A stretch of DNA of 34,103 nt from Thiobacillus sp. UBA2186. Its GTDB lineage: Bacteria; Pseudomonadota; Gammaproteobacteria; Burkholderiales; Thiobacillaceae. The position numbers and the translations under genes are program-made. This document shows positions 25,109-31,274 of this stretch, one piece after another. Under the pieces are notes generated by a model. That model made no database searches. It was not told the origin of the DNA and worked only from the letters and a program-made list of their open reading frames with translations. The stretch is from the NCBI GenBank assembly GCA_002327405.1, contig DCVO01000111.1:28170-62272 (forward strand). Direction: 5' to 3'. Positions within the stretch are counted from its first letter, which is position 1; the number at the start of each line of letters is the position of its first letter.

Positions 25109-25429
25109 ATGCCAGGGAAAACCGGGGTCACCATTGCCGGGCAGTCTTTTGAAGCGCTGAAACAACTCAATGAACACGGCGCCGAGTACTGGAGCGCCCG
25201 TGACTTGCAGCCATTGCTTGGCTACACCCAATGGCGCCGTTTCGAACAGGCCATCGAGCGTGGAATAACCTCTTGTAAAGAATCAGGAAATCCGCCAGAG
25301 CATCATTTTGCCGGCGCCGGCAAAATGATCGAACTGGGCTCTGGAGGCCAGCGACAGGTCGACGACCACCAGCTTTCCTGCTTCGCCTGCCATCGGCAAG
25401 CACAAGGACATGCGAGGTTATCCCAATGA
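25109..25429 (+). pseudogene. dinD: Truncated DinD-like (DNA-damage-inducible D) protein
   Basis: The 106-residue frame starts at ATG 25109 and matches the N-terminal third of DinD: FEALKQLNEHGAEYWSARDL, LLGYTQWRRFEQAIERG, and KMIELGSGGQRQVDD then LSCFAC. DinD proteins are usually about 270-280 residues; here the match ends after FAC and a short unrelated tail leads to a stop that overlaps the KilA-N start (ATGA). Other frames do not continue the match, so this is a deletion, not a simple frameshift. A run of eight G (25096-25103) sits between the ribosome-site purines and the ATG. The truncated peptide may still be made. Confidence 0.75.
25302..25329. repeat. Perfect 28-bp palindrome inside dinD
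   Basis: The half-site ATCATTTTGCCGGC is followed immediately by its exact reverse complement, with no spacer; the centre is GGCGCC. It encodes HHFAGAGKMI of the DinD frame. It could be a protein-binding site or extrude as a cruciform. Confidence 0.95.
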
Positions 25430-26268
25430 AAAACCGCATCATCACCGTCAAGGGGGCCGAGGTCGCCATTGCAACTCGCCATGAGCAGGACTACATCTCG
25501 CTCACGGATATGCTCAGGCACTTCGGCGACGATAGCATTCTGTATAACTGGCTGCGCAACAGGAACACGATCGAGTTCCTGGGTATCTGGGAACAGTTGT
25601 ACAACCCCGACTTTAAACCTATCGAATTCGATAGGTTTAAAAGTCAGGCAGGTTTGAACAGTTTTACGCTGTCGCCAAAAAAGTGGATTGAGGCTACCGG
25701 AGCCATAGGAATCTATGCCAAATCGGGTAGGGGAGGCGGCACCTACGCCCACCGCGACATTGCCTTCGAGTTTGGCTCCTGGCTCAGCCCGGAATTCAAG
25801 CTCTATCTCATCAAGGAATTCCAGCGCCTCAAGGACGAAGAATCCCGTGCCGCCTCGCTGGAATGGAATTTCCAACGCACCTTGGCCAAGGTCAACTACA
25901 AGATTCACACCGATGCCATCAAGGAACGCCTTATCCCACCCCGCCTGACCAAGGCACAGACCAGCATGGTGTACGCCAGCGAAGCCGATTTGCTCAACGC
26001 CGCCCTGTTTGGCATCGGCGCAGCGCAGTGGCGGCAAGCCAACCCCGGCCAGACCGGCAACATGCGTGACGCCGCCACGCTGGAGCAGCTTGTCGTGCTG
26101 TCGAACCTGGAAAGCATCAATGCCGTTCTCATCCACCAAGGACTGGCCGCGCCAGAACGCCTGGCGCAGTTGAATGCCATCGCCATCACGCAAATGCGTT
26201 CATTGGTCGGCACAAGCGCGGTCAAGCGGCTGGGCGCCAAAAACACCCCGAAGGTAATCAAGCCATGA
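25426..26268 (+). CDS. KilA-N domain protein
   Basis: A 280-residue protein with an N-terminal KilA-N fold (about residues 5-125): ITVKGAEVAIATRHEQDYIS, a Leu/Asn-rich helix SILYNWLRNRNTIEF, WIEATGAIGI and GGGTYAHRDIAFEFGSWLSP. KilA-N is a DNA-binding domain of phage and viral origin. The C-terminal part (ADLLNAALFGIGAAQWRQAN...) is a helical domain often found with it. Coupled by four-base overlaps both upstream (truncated dinD) and downstream (DUF2130 gene); GAGG lies before the ATG. It contains a perfect 30-bp palindrome. It probably acts as the regulator or DNA-recognition part of the island. Confidence 0.85.
   Translation: MKNRIITVKGAEVAIATRHEQDYISLTDMLRHFGDDSILYNWLRNRNTIEFLGIWEQLYNPDFKPIEFDRFKSQAGLNSFTLSPKKWIEATGAIGIYAKSGRGGGTYAHRDIAFEFGSWLSPEFKLYLIKEFQRLKDEESRAASLEWNFQRTLAKVNYKIHTDAIKERLIPPRLTKAQTSMVYASEADLLNAALFGIGAAQWRQANPGQTGNMRDAATLEQLVVLSNLESINAVLIHQGLAAPERLAQLNAIAITQMRSLVGTSAVKRLGAKNTPKVIKP
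25612..25641. repeat. Perfect 30-bp palindrome inside the KilA-N gene
   Basis: The half-site TTTAAACCTATCGAA is followed at once by its exact reverse complement, centred on GAATTC; with one bulged base the symmetry extends to 25609-25645. It encodes FKPIEFDRFK, a conserved loop of KilA-N proteins. It lies 310 bases from the 28-bp palindrome in dinD but has no sequence in common with it. Confidence 0.95.
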
Positions 26269-27566
26269 CCGAGCCCACGATTGTCTGCCCCAACTGCCAC
26301 ACCGAAATCAAGCTGACCGAATCGCTTGCCGCGCCGCTGATCGACGCGACACGCAAGCAGTTCGAGCAGCAACTCGCGCAGAAAGACAAAGACATCATCC
26401 AGCGCGAGCAGGCCATGCGCGACAAGGAAAAGCAGATTCTCGATGCCAAGGCCAAGCTCGATGAGCAAGTGGCCGACAAGGTTGCCGAGCAACTTAAACT
26501 GGATCGCGCCAGAATTGCGGCCGAGGAAGCGAAGAAAGCCAGGCAAGCGGCGGCCATTGATCTTGAACAGAAGACCCGCGAAGTGGCCGACCTGCAAGAA
26601 GCGCTGCAACAGAACAACGCAAAACTGGCCGAGGCGCAAAAGGCACAAGCCGAACTCATCAAGAAGCAGCGCGAAGTGGAAGATGCCCGACGCGAAATAG
26701 ACCTGACTGTTGAGAAACGCGTGCAGGAAGGACTCGGCGGAATCCGCGAGCAAGCAAAAAAAGAGGCCGAAGAAGAACAAAAGCTCAAGGTGCTGGAAAA
26801 AGAGCAAACCATTGCCGCCATGCAGAAGCAGATCGAAGAACTCAAGCGCCGCGCCGAGCAAGGCTCGCAGCAATTGCAAGGCGAAGTGCTCGAACTGGAG
26901 CTGGAAAACCTGCTGCGCGCCAAGTTCCCCTTCGACGCCATCGAACCCGTGCCCAAGGGCGAATTCGGCGGCGACGTGCTGCACCGCGTGGTCGGCACCG
27001 GCGGCCAGTTCGGCGGCACCATTCTGTGGGAATCCAAGCGCACCAAGACCTGGAGCGACACCTGGTTACCAAAATTGCGCGAAGACCAGCGCACCGCCAA
27101 GGCCGAAATCGCCGTGATTGTGACTCAGACTTTGCCCAAGGGCGTCGAGACCTTCGAAATGGTCGATGGCGTCTGGGTCACGCACCCGCGCGCCGCGCTG
27201 CCGGTGGCGATGATCCTGCGCCAGTCATTGCTGGAGCTCGCCCTTGCCCGCCAGTCTTCCGAAGGCCAGCAGACCAAAACGGAAATGATCTACCAGTACC
27301 TCACCGGCCTGCGCTTCCGCCAGCGCGTGGAAGCCATCGTCGAAGCCTTCTCCACCATGCAGGAAGACCTGGACAAGGAACGCAAGGCCATCATGAAGCA
27401 GTGGGCCAAGCGCGAAGAGCAGATCGAGCGCGTGATGGGCGCGACGGTGGGCATGTATGGGGACTTGCAGGGGATAGCTGGGAAGTCGCTGCAAGAAATC
27501 AAAGGATTAGAGCTCGATGCGCTTGAGTCGCCTGACAAAGAAATCAGAGGATTGGAGAATTCGTGA
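26265..27566 (+). CDS. DUF2130 protein: coiled coil plus PD-(D/E)XK-like nuclease domain
   Basis: A 433-residue protein. It begins with CPNC (Cys8, Cys11), half of a zinc knuckle, then a long coiled coil (about 30-210, rich in Lys, Glu, Gln and Ala). Residues about 205-320 resemble a PD-(D/E)XK nuclease core: Glu in LELENLLRAKFP, Asp237 in FGGDVLH, and ExK as Glu256 and Lys258 in LWESKRT. The C-terminal 100 residues are helical. The family is uncharacterised; a DNA-acting role is inferred from the fold. It is coupled to KilA-N (ATGA) and to the SIR2 gene (GTGA). Confidence 0.85.
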   Translation: MTEPTIVCPNCHTEIKLTESLAAPLIDATRKQFEQQLAQKDKDIIQREQAMRDKEKQILDAKAKLDEQVADKVAEQLKLDRARIAAEEAKKARQAAAIDLEQKTREVADLQEALQQNNAKLAEAQKAQAELIKKQREVEDARREIDLTVEKRVQEGLGGIREQAKKEAEEEQKLKVLEKEQTIAAMQKQIEELKRRAEQGSQQLQGEVLELELENLLRAKFPFDAIEPVPKGEFGGDVLHRVVGTGGQFGGTILWESKRTKTWSDTWLPKLREDQRTAKAEIAVIVTQTLPKGVETFEMVDGVWVTHPRAALPVAMILRQSLLELALARQSSEGQQTKTEMIYQYLTGLRFRQRVEAIVEAFSTMQEDLDKERKAIMKQWAKREEQIERVMGATVGMYGDLQGIAGKSLQEIKGLELDALESPDKEIRGLENS

Positions 27567-27802
27567 ATACATCAACGCACTGCCCATATAGGCAATCGAC
27601 ACTTCTCCAGCAGGCGCTCGCGCCGGACAAAATGCGGATTGCTTTTCTTCTGGGAGCGGGTTGCCCAGTCTCAATCAAGATTCCAGATGGTACGGAAACG
27701 AAACCGCTGATTCCGGATATTAGGGGGCTTACTGCCCCACGGCACGTCCTCCACCTTGATCCCGCAGGTATCGCATGCCACGCGACGCATGCGATACAGT
27801 AA
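27563..27802 (+). pseudogene. SIR2-like gene, truncated after about 58 codons
   Basis: The GTG start overlaps the DUF2130 stop by four bases. The first 58 residues include IAFLLGAGCPVSIKIP and KPLIPDIRGLT, which fit the N-terminal nucleotide-binding loop of SIR2-family proteins found in phage defence (GAG.S-type motif). At about 27735 the match stops where the ISL3 transposase fragment begins; the remaining 20 residues are read from the IS. The NAD-binding His and the rest of the domain are missing, so the gene is broken. Confidence 0.75.
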
Positions 27803-28010
27803 CATGACGGCGTAACCCCAGATCGGGATGAGCGCCGCTCACGCAGGGTGTCATAGCCACGGGCAGGATTGCCGCATCCCGAGCAGCGCGGCCTGGAACC
27901 GCGCCGGGGACGGACATCGATTTCGATGGTCTGGGTGGTTTCATTGAGCCGGGCGCCTTCATAGACAAAACCGGGAAAGTGGTGGCAGGCGTTGAGCAGA
28001 CGAGTCAATA
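27733..28010 (-). mobile_element. ISL3-family transposase remnant (N-terminal part)
   Basis: On the minus strand the reading LLTRLLNACHHFPGFVYEGA, then IDVRPRRGSRPRCSGCGNPA is the N-terminal zinc-binding region of ISL3 transposases. After RGYDTLRERR a deletion shifts the frame; IPIWGYAVMLLYRMRRVACD then CGIKVEDVPWG continues in another frame. About 94 codons remain of about 400. No terminal inverted repeat or target duplication is seen, and the inner edge lies within the transposase, so this is a decayed fragment and not an intact insertion. Confidence 0.8.
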
Positions 28011-28051
28011 ATATGGGTGGACGGCACGAGAAAGTCAGTGAATCCGCCATT

Positions 28052-28447
28052 ATGCCCGCGGACACGGACGCCGCCCTCGACCGATATTGCCCGGACTTGG
28101 CGCATTGGCCTCAAACCTGGAAGCATGAGGAAGGCGATGTGCCGATCGGACAATCCCTGGTTGAGCAATTCAAACCCTTTCTGCTTTACTTGCTGCGCCA
28201 ACCGCTCTCCGACAAGACGCGCGCCCGAGATCGCGATCATTTGTGGATGCTCGGCGGCGAGATCATTCGGCGTCGCCACGACGATGCAAGCCTCGCCAGG
28301 CAGTCGGTGAAAGTCTTGCTCTTCAATCTCGTCGAGGAAGAAGGCGGCCCGCTCATCTGGCCGCGTATCAGCGAGCCCGAGCAGAAGTCATTCGACGCCA
28401 CTTGCAGAAAGTTATACCGCTTCCTCCAGTCGAATAAAACCCGGTAA
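28052..28447 (+). CDS. Conserved hypothetical protein, 131 residues
   Basis: A soluble protein with a helical body: DAALDRYCPDLAHWPQTW, SLVEQFKPFLLYLLRQPLSD, RDHLWMLGGEIIRRRHDD and a C-terminal SFDATCRKLYRFLQS. I recognise this arrangement as a recurrent small unnamed family found near mobile or accessory genes, but can give no function. ATG 28052 is used; GTG 28038 and ATG 28013 are in the same frame and possible, none with a clear ribosome site. It lies just downstream of the ISL3 fragment and may not belong to the upstream operon. Confidence 0.6.
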   Translation: MPADTDAALDRYCPDLAHWPQTWKHEEGDVPIGQSLVEQFKPFLLYLLRQPLSDKTRARDRDHLWMLGGEIIRRRHDDASLARQSVKVLLFNLVEEEGGPLIWPRISEPEQKSFDATCRKLYRFLQSNKTR

Positions 28448-28509
28448 CCTATGACAATCTACCCACAGATTTCACCGATGAACCGGGAATATTGGGGTCA
28501 TGTCTTGCA

Positions 28510-29673
28510 CTAACGCATCGTCTCCCACGCAAGCCTTAGCCCAGTAAAAGCATCGCGCCGCTCGGGCAGGTAGAAATTGCGGAAGTCCGAGCGCTTCAAC
28601 AGCGCATGGGTGACCGGCCCGCCGCCGCGCAATTCCCAATGGCTTTGAAACCAGGGGCTGGAATACTCGCGGTAGGGGTCGGGGGAGAAGCCGGGGTAGG
28701 GGGTGAAGGCGTTCGCGCACCATTCCCAGCCGTGGCCCCAGACGAAATCCTTCTCCTGGCTGGCGCGCTGCCATTGCGCCGCGCTGGGCAGCCGCGCGCC
28801 GCGCCAGGCGGCAAAGGCTTCGGCCTCGTAGAGGTTGAGGTGCAGCATGGGCTCGCCGGGCGCCAGCGGCTGCCAGCGGTCGAAGCGCCTTGTCTGCCAG
28901 ATGTTTTCCTGCCTGCGCCAGTAAGCCGGGTGGCGGGCGCCGGTTTGAAACAGCCACGCCTGGCCTTCGTCCGACCAACAATTCAAATTCTCATAGCCGC
29001 CCGCCTCGACGAATTCCAGGAATGCATCCTGGCTGACGGGCTTAAGGTCGATGGCGTAAGCGGGAAGCGCTGCCGGGTGGCGGGCCTTTTCATTGTCGAA
29101 GCAGAAGCTGCTGCCATCCGCGCCGAGCTCGATCGTGCCGGCGGGGATCGTGCGGCGCGGGCTTTGCCGGGGCAGGCCGTCGGGCAGGTTGACAGCCGCG
29201 GGCGGCCGGTAGCCCAGATGCTGGGCCATCATCCACCAGGCTTCCAGATGCATGCGCTCGTGGTAGAGGGCGAGTTCGGCGAAGTAGAAAATCGGGTCGT
29301 CCGCGCTGGCGCGGGCGAGCTTGTCTTCCACGTCTTGCAGCACGCCCGTGCCATAATTCTCGAGCGCGGCCCTGTCCGGCAGCGGCAAATCCCAGCGGGT
29401 GTCGTGCGCGACGCGGAAGGAGTCGTACAGGGCATCGGCGCCCTGCAGACGCGAAGGAAGCACGCTATCGTCGTCCTGTCGACGCAGGCACCAGCGCTCC
29501 TGGAACCAGATGACGTGGCCGTATTCCCACAGCGGCGGATTGAGTATTGCCGCGCGCGGACCGATCCAGGCCTGCTCGGGCAGGCAGGCGGCGAAAGCGT
29601 CGAGGTCGGCGCGCGCCTCGCGCAGCAGGGAAGCAAGCCTGGCGGCGGAGAATCCGCTGGTGAGGAAAGGCAT
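28510..29673 (-). CDS. EgtB/SenA-type non-heme iron enzyme
   Basis: A 387-residue protein with an N-terminal DinB_2-like helical domain and a C-terminal FGE-sulfatase (formylglycine-generating enzyme-like) domain ending GLRLAWETMR. The three-His iron site is visible: His53 in EYGHVIWFQE and HxxxHxE at His138/His142/Glu144 in YHERMHLEAW. EgtB joins hercynine to a sulfur donor in ergothioneine synthesis. The LNPPLWEYGHVIWFQERWCL stretch is unlike the DASPxKWHxAHTTWFFE form of classical EgtB and more like SenA (selenoneine synthase), but no senB or senC is in the window. Divergent from egtD. Confidence 0.8.
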   Translation of the reverse strand: MPFLTSGFSAARLASLLREARADLDAFAACLPEQAWIGPRAAILNPPLWEYGHVIWFQERWCLRRQDDDSVLPSRLQGADALYDSFRVAHDTRWDLPLPDRAALENYGTGVLQDVEDKLARASADDPIFYFAELALYHERMHLEAWWMMAQHLGYRPPAAVNLPDGLPRQSPRRTIPAGTIELGADGSSFCFDNEKARHPAALPAYAIDLKPVSQDAFLEFVEAGGYENLNCWSDEGQAWLFQTGARHPAYWRRQENIWQTRRFDRWQPLAPGEPMLHLNLYEAEAFAAWRGARLPSAAQWQRASQEKDFVWGHGWEWCANAFTPYPGFSPDPYREYSSPWFQSHWELRGGGPVTHALLKRSDFRNFYLPERRDAFTGLRLAWETMR

Positions 29674-29795
29674 GTTTAGGGGCTAGGATTCAGGGGTCAG
29701 GATTCAGGGAGTAGGGTATGCGGCCGAAGGCCGCGCTATGATTTTTTATAGTAAAGAACAATACACATTCCCCTGACCCCTGACCCCTACACATG
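29671..29795. repeat. Inverted repeat F filling the divergent egtB/egtD intergenic region
   Basis: Left arm 29671-29701 begins with the complement of the egtB-like start codon (CATGTTTAGGGG) and runs into AGGATTCAGGGGTCAGG units; right arm 29770-29795 ends CCCCTACACATG, the egtD start. The unit is about 7 bases (AGGGGTC/AGGATTC). A GCGGCC..GGCCGC stem (29720-29734) and an AT-rich segment (TTTTTTATAGT) lie in the loop. Both start codons therefore sit inside the arms and lack a purine-rich ribosome site. Confidence 0.85.
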
Positions 29796-30749
29796 CCTGT
29801 CCGCCTGCTAACGCTTGGCTTACCCGCCGACACGCTCAAGGAAGCCGTCCTCACGGGGCTGTCCGGGCGGCCAAAGCGCATCCCGCCCAAGTATTTTTAC
29901 GACGGCGAAGGCTCGCGTCTGTTCGAGGCCATCTGCGCGCAGCCCGAGTATTACCTGACGCGGGTGGAAACGGCCTTGCTGCAGGCCGAGACGCAAAACA
30001 TTGCGCGCCGCATCGGCCCCGTGGCATGCATGGTCGAGCCGGGCGCCGGCTGCTGCGCCAAGGCGCAGCTTCTGCTGGGCAGGCTGGAAGTCGCGTCCTA
30101 TTGGCCGGTCGACATTTCGGGCGATGCGCTGGCCGAGGCGGCCAGCCGTCTTGCGTCCGAATATCCGGCGCTGGACGTGACCGCAGTGCAACTGGATTTC
30201 ACGGTAGCCGATGGCTTTGCTTCGCTGCTTCCGCATTTGCCCGCATCCGGCAGGCGGCTGGTGTACTACCCCGGCTCCAGCATCGGCAACGCCGGCCCGG
30301 CGGAAGTGGTGGAGTTGCTCAAGGCCTTTCGCATACTGGCAGGAAAAGACGGCGGCCTGCTCATCGGCTTCGACCTGAAAAAGGATGCCGCGCGTCTGCA
30401 CGCCGCCTACAACGATGCAGCCGGCGTGACCGCCGCCTTCAACCGCAACCTGCTGGTGCGCCTGAACCGCGAACTGGGGGCGGATTTCAGGCCCGAGAAG
30501 TTTGCCCATCATGCCTTCTACAACGCCGAAGCGGGCCGCATCGAAATGCATCTGCTCAGCATGGAACGCCAGCGAGTGACGGTGGCCGGGGTGCCGGTGA
30601 TGTTCGAAGCCGGCGAGAGCCTGCACACCGAAAATTCCTACAAATATCTGCCCGTGGAATTCGATGCGCTTGCGGCGCAGGCGGGTTTTTCCCGCGAGGC
30701 CGGCTGGCAGGACGGCGAGGGTTTGTTTGCCGTGCATTACTATGCCTGA
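29793..30749 (+). CDS. egtD: EgtD, histidine N-alpha-trimethyltransferase
   Basis: A 318-residue SAM-dependent methyltransferase of the EgtD family, converting histidine to hercynine. Landmarks: PPKYFYDGEGSRLFE, ICAQPEYYLTR, motif I VEPGAGCCAKA, PVDISGDAL, YYPGSSIGNAGP, AAYNDAAGVTAAFNRNLL and HTENSYKY. These correspond to histidine-binding positions of characterised EgtD (Tyr, Asn, and the Glu/Ser pair). Together with the divergent EgtB/SenA-like enzyme it should supply hercynine for ergothioneine or selenoneine. No egtC or egtE is present here. ATG 29793 lies at the end of repeat F. Confidence 0.92.
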   Translation: MPVRLLTLGLPADTLKEAVLTGLSGRPKRIPPKYFYDGEGSRLFEAICAQPEYYLTRVETALLQAETQNIARRIGPVACMVEPGAGCCAKAQLLLGRLEVASYWPVDISGDALAEAASRLASEYPALDVTAVQLDFTVADGFASLLPHLPASGRRLVYYPGSSIGNAGPAEVVELLKAFRILAGKDGGLLIGFDLKKDAARLHAAYNDAAGVTAAFNRNLLVRLNRELGADFRPEKFAHHAFYNAEAGRIEMHLLSMERQRVTVAGVPVMFEAGESLHTENSYKYLPVEFDALAAQAGFSREAGWQDGEGLFAVHYYA

Positions 30750-30761
30750 ACTATGCCTGAG

Positions 30762-30840
30762 TTTTGAACAGGGAGGACGAGAGGACAGGAGTAAACCTTT
30801 GCATTTTCTTGGCTCTTGTCCTCATGTCCTCTTTGTAAAA
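30762..30840. repeat. Intergenic inverted repeat G (8-base AGGACAGG units)
   Basis: Left arm 30762-30791 (TTTTGAACAGGGAGGACGAG...) and right arm 30813-30840 (CTCTTGTCCTCATGTCCTCT...) closely match elements B-outer and C, 10-11 kb away. It starts 13 bases after the egtD stop and precedes the globin gene by 50 bases. The right arm is followed by a run of A, not of T, so a classical terminator reads less well here. Confidence 0.9.
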
Positions 30841-30890
30841 AGGATTTTTGGCAAAATAGCGCCTGTCTGCTGTGAAATCTGATTGATTGA

Positions 30891-31274
30891 ATGATGGAAA
30901 CCCACTACAACCGCATCGGCGGCGACGAGGTCGTGCGCAAGCTGGTCGATCGCTTCTACGACCTCATGGATGAAGATCCCGACTACTACGGCATCCGCAA
31001 GCTGCATCCGCAGGACCTCAGCGGATCGCGCAACAAGCTGTACTGGTTCCTGTCCGGCTGGACCGGGGGACCGCAGCTCTACACCGATCGTTTCGGCCAT
31101 CCCTTTCTGCGCCGGCGCCACATGCCCTTTGCCATCGGCGAGGGGGAGCGCGACCAGTGGATGGCCTGCATGAAGCGCGCCATGGAGGACGTGGGGCTGG
31201 ATGGGAAGCTGAAGGCCGAACTGGACGCGGCCTTCTTCAAGACCGCCGATTTCATGCGGAACAAAGAGGGCTGA
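30891..31274 (+). CDS. Group II truncated haemoglobin
   Basis: A 127-residue TrHbO-type globin. The haem-binding features are Tyr23 (B10, RFYDLM), proximal His77 (RRRHMPF) and Trp90 (G8, DQWMACM), with the GG-type turn YWFLSGWTGGPQLY. These proteins bind O2 or NO and are linked to oxygen or nitrosative stress handling. Start ATG 30891, with a second ATG at 30894. The stop shares a base with the next ATG (TGATG). It comes 142 bases after egtD, separated by repeat G. Confidence 0.92.
   Translation: MMETHYNRIGGDEVVRKLVDRFYDLMDEDPDYYGIRKLHPQDLSGSRNKLYWFLSGWTGGPQLYTDRFGHPFLRRRHMPFAIGEGERDQWMACMKRAMEDVGLDGKLKAELDAAFFKTADFMRNKEG

Noticed and set aside
27733..28010. An intact insertion sequence
   Set aside because: Only about 94 N-terminal transposase codons remain, with an internal frameshift and no terminal repeats.
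28464..28500. A further inverted repeat near ACCCACAGATTTCACCGATG
   Set aside because: It resembles one arm of such an element, but no complementary arm is found nearby.
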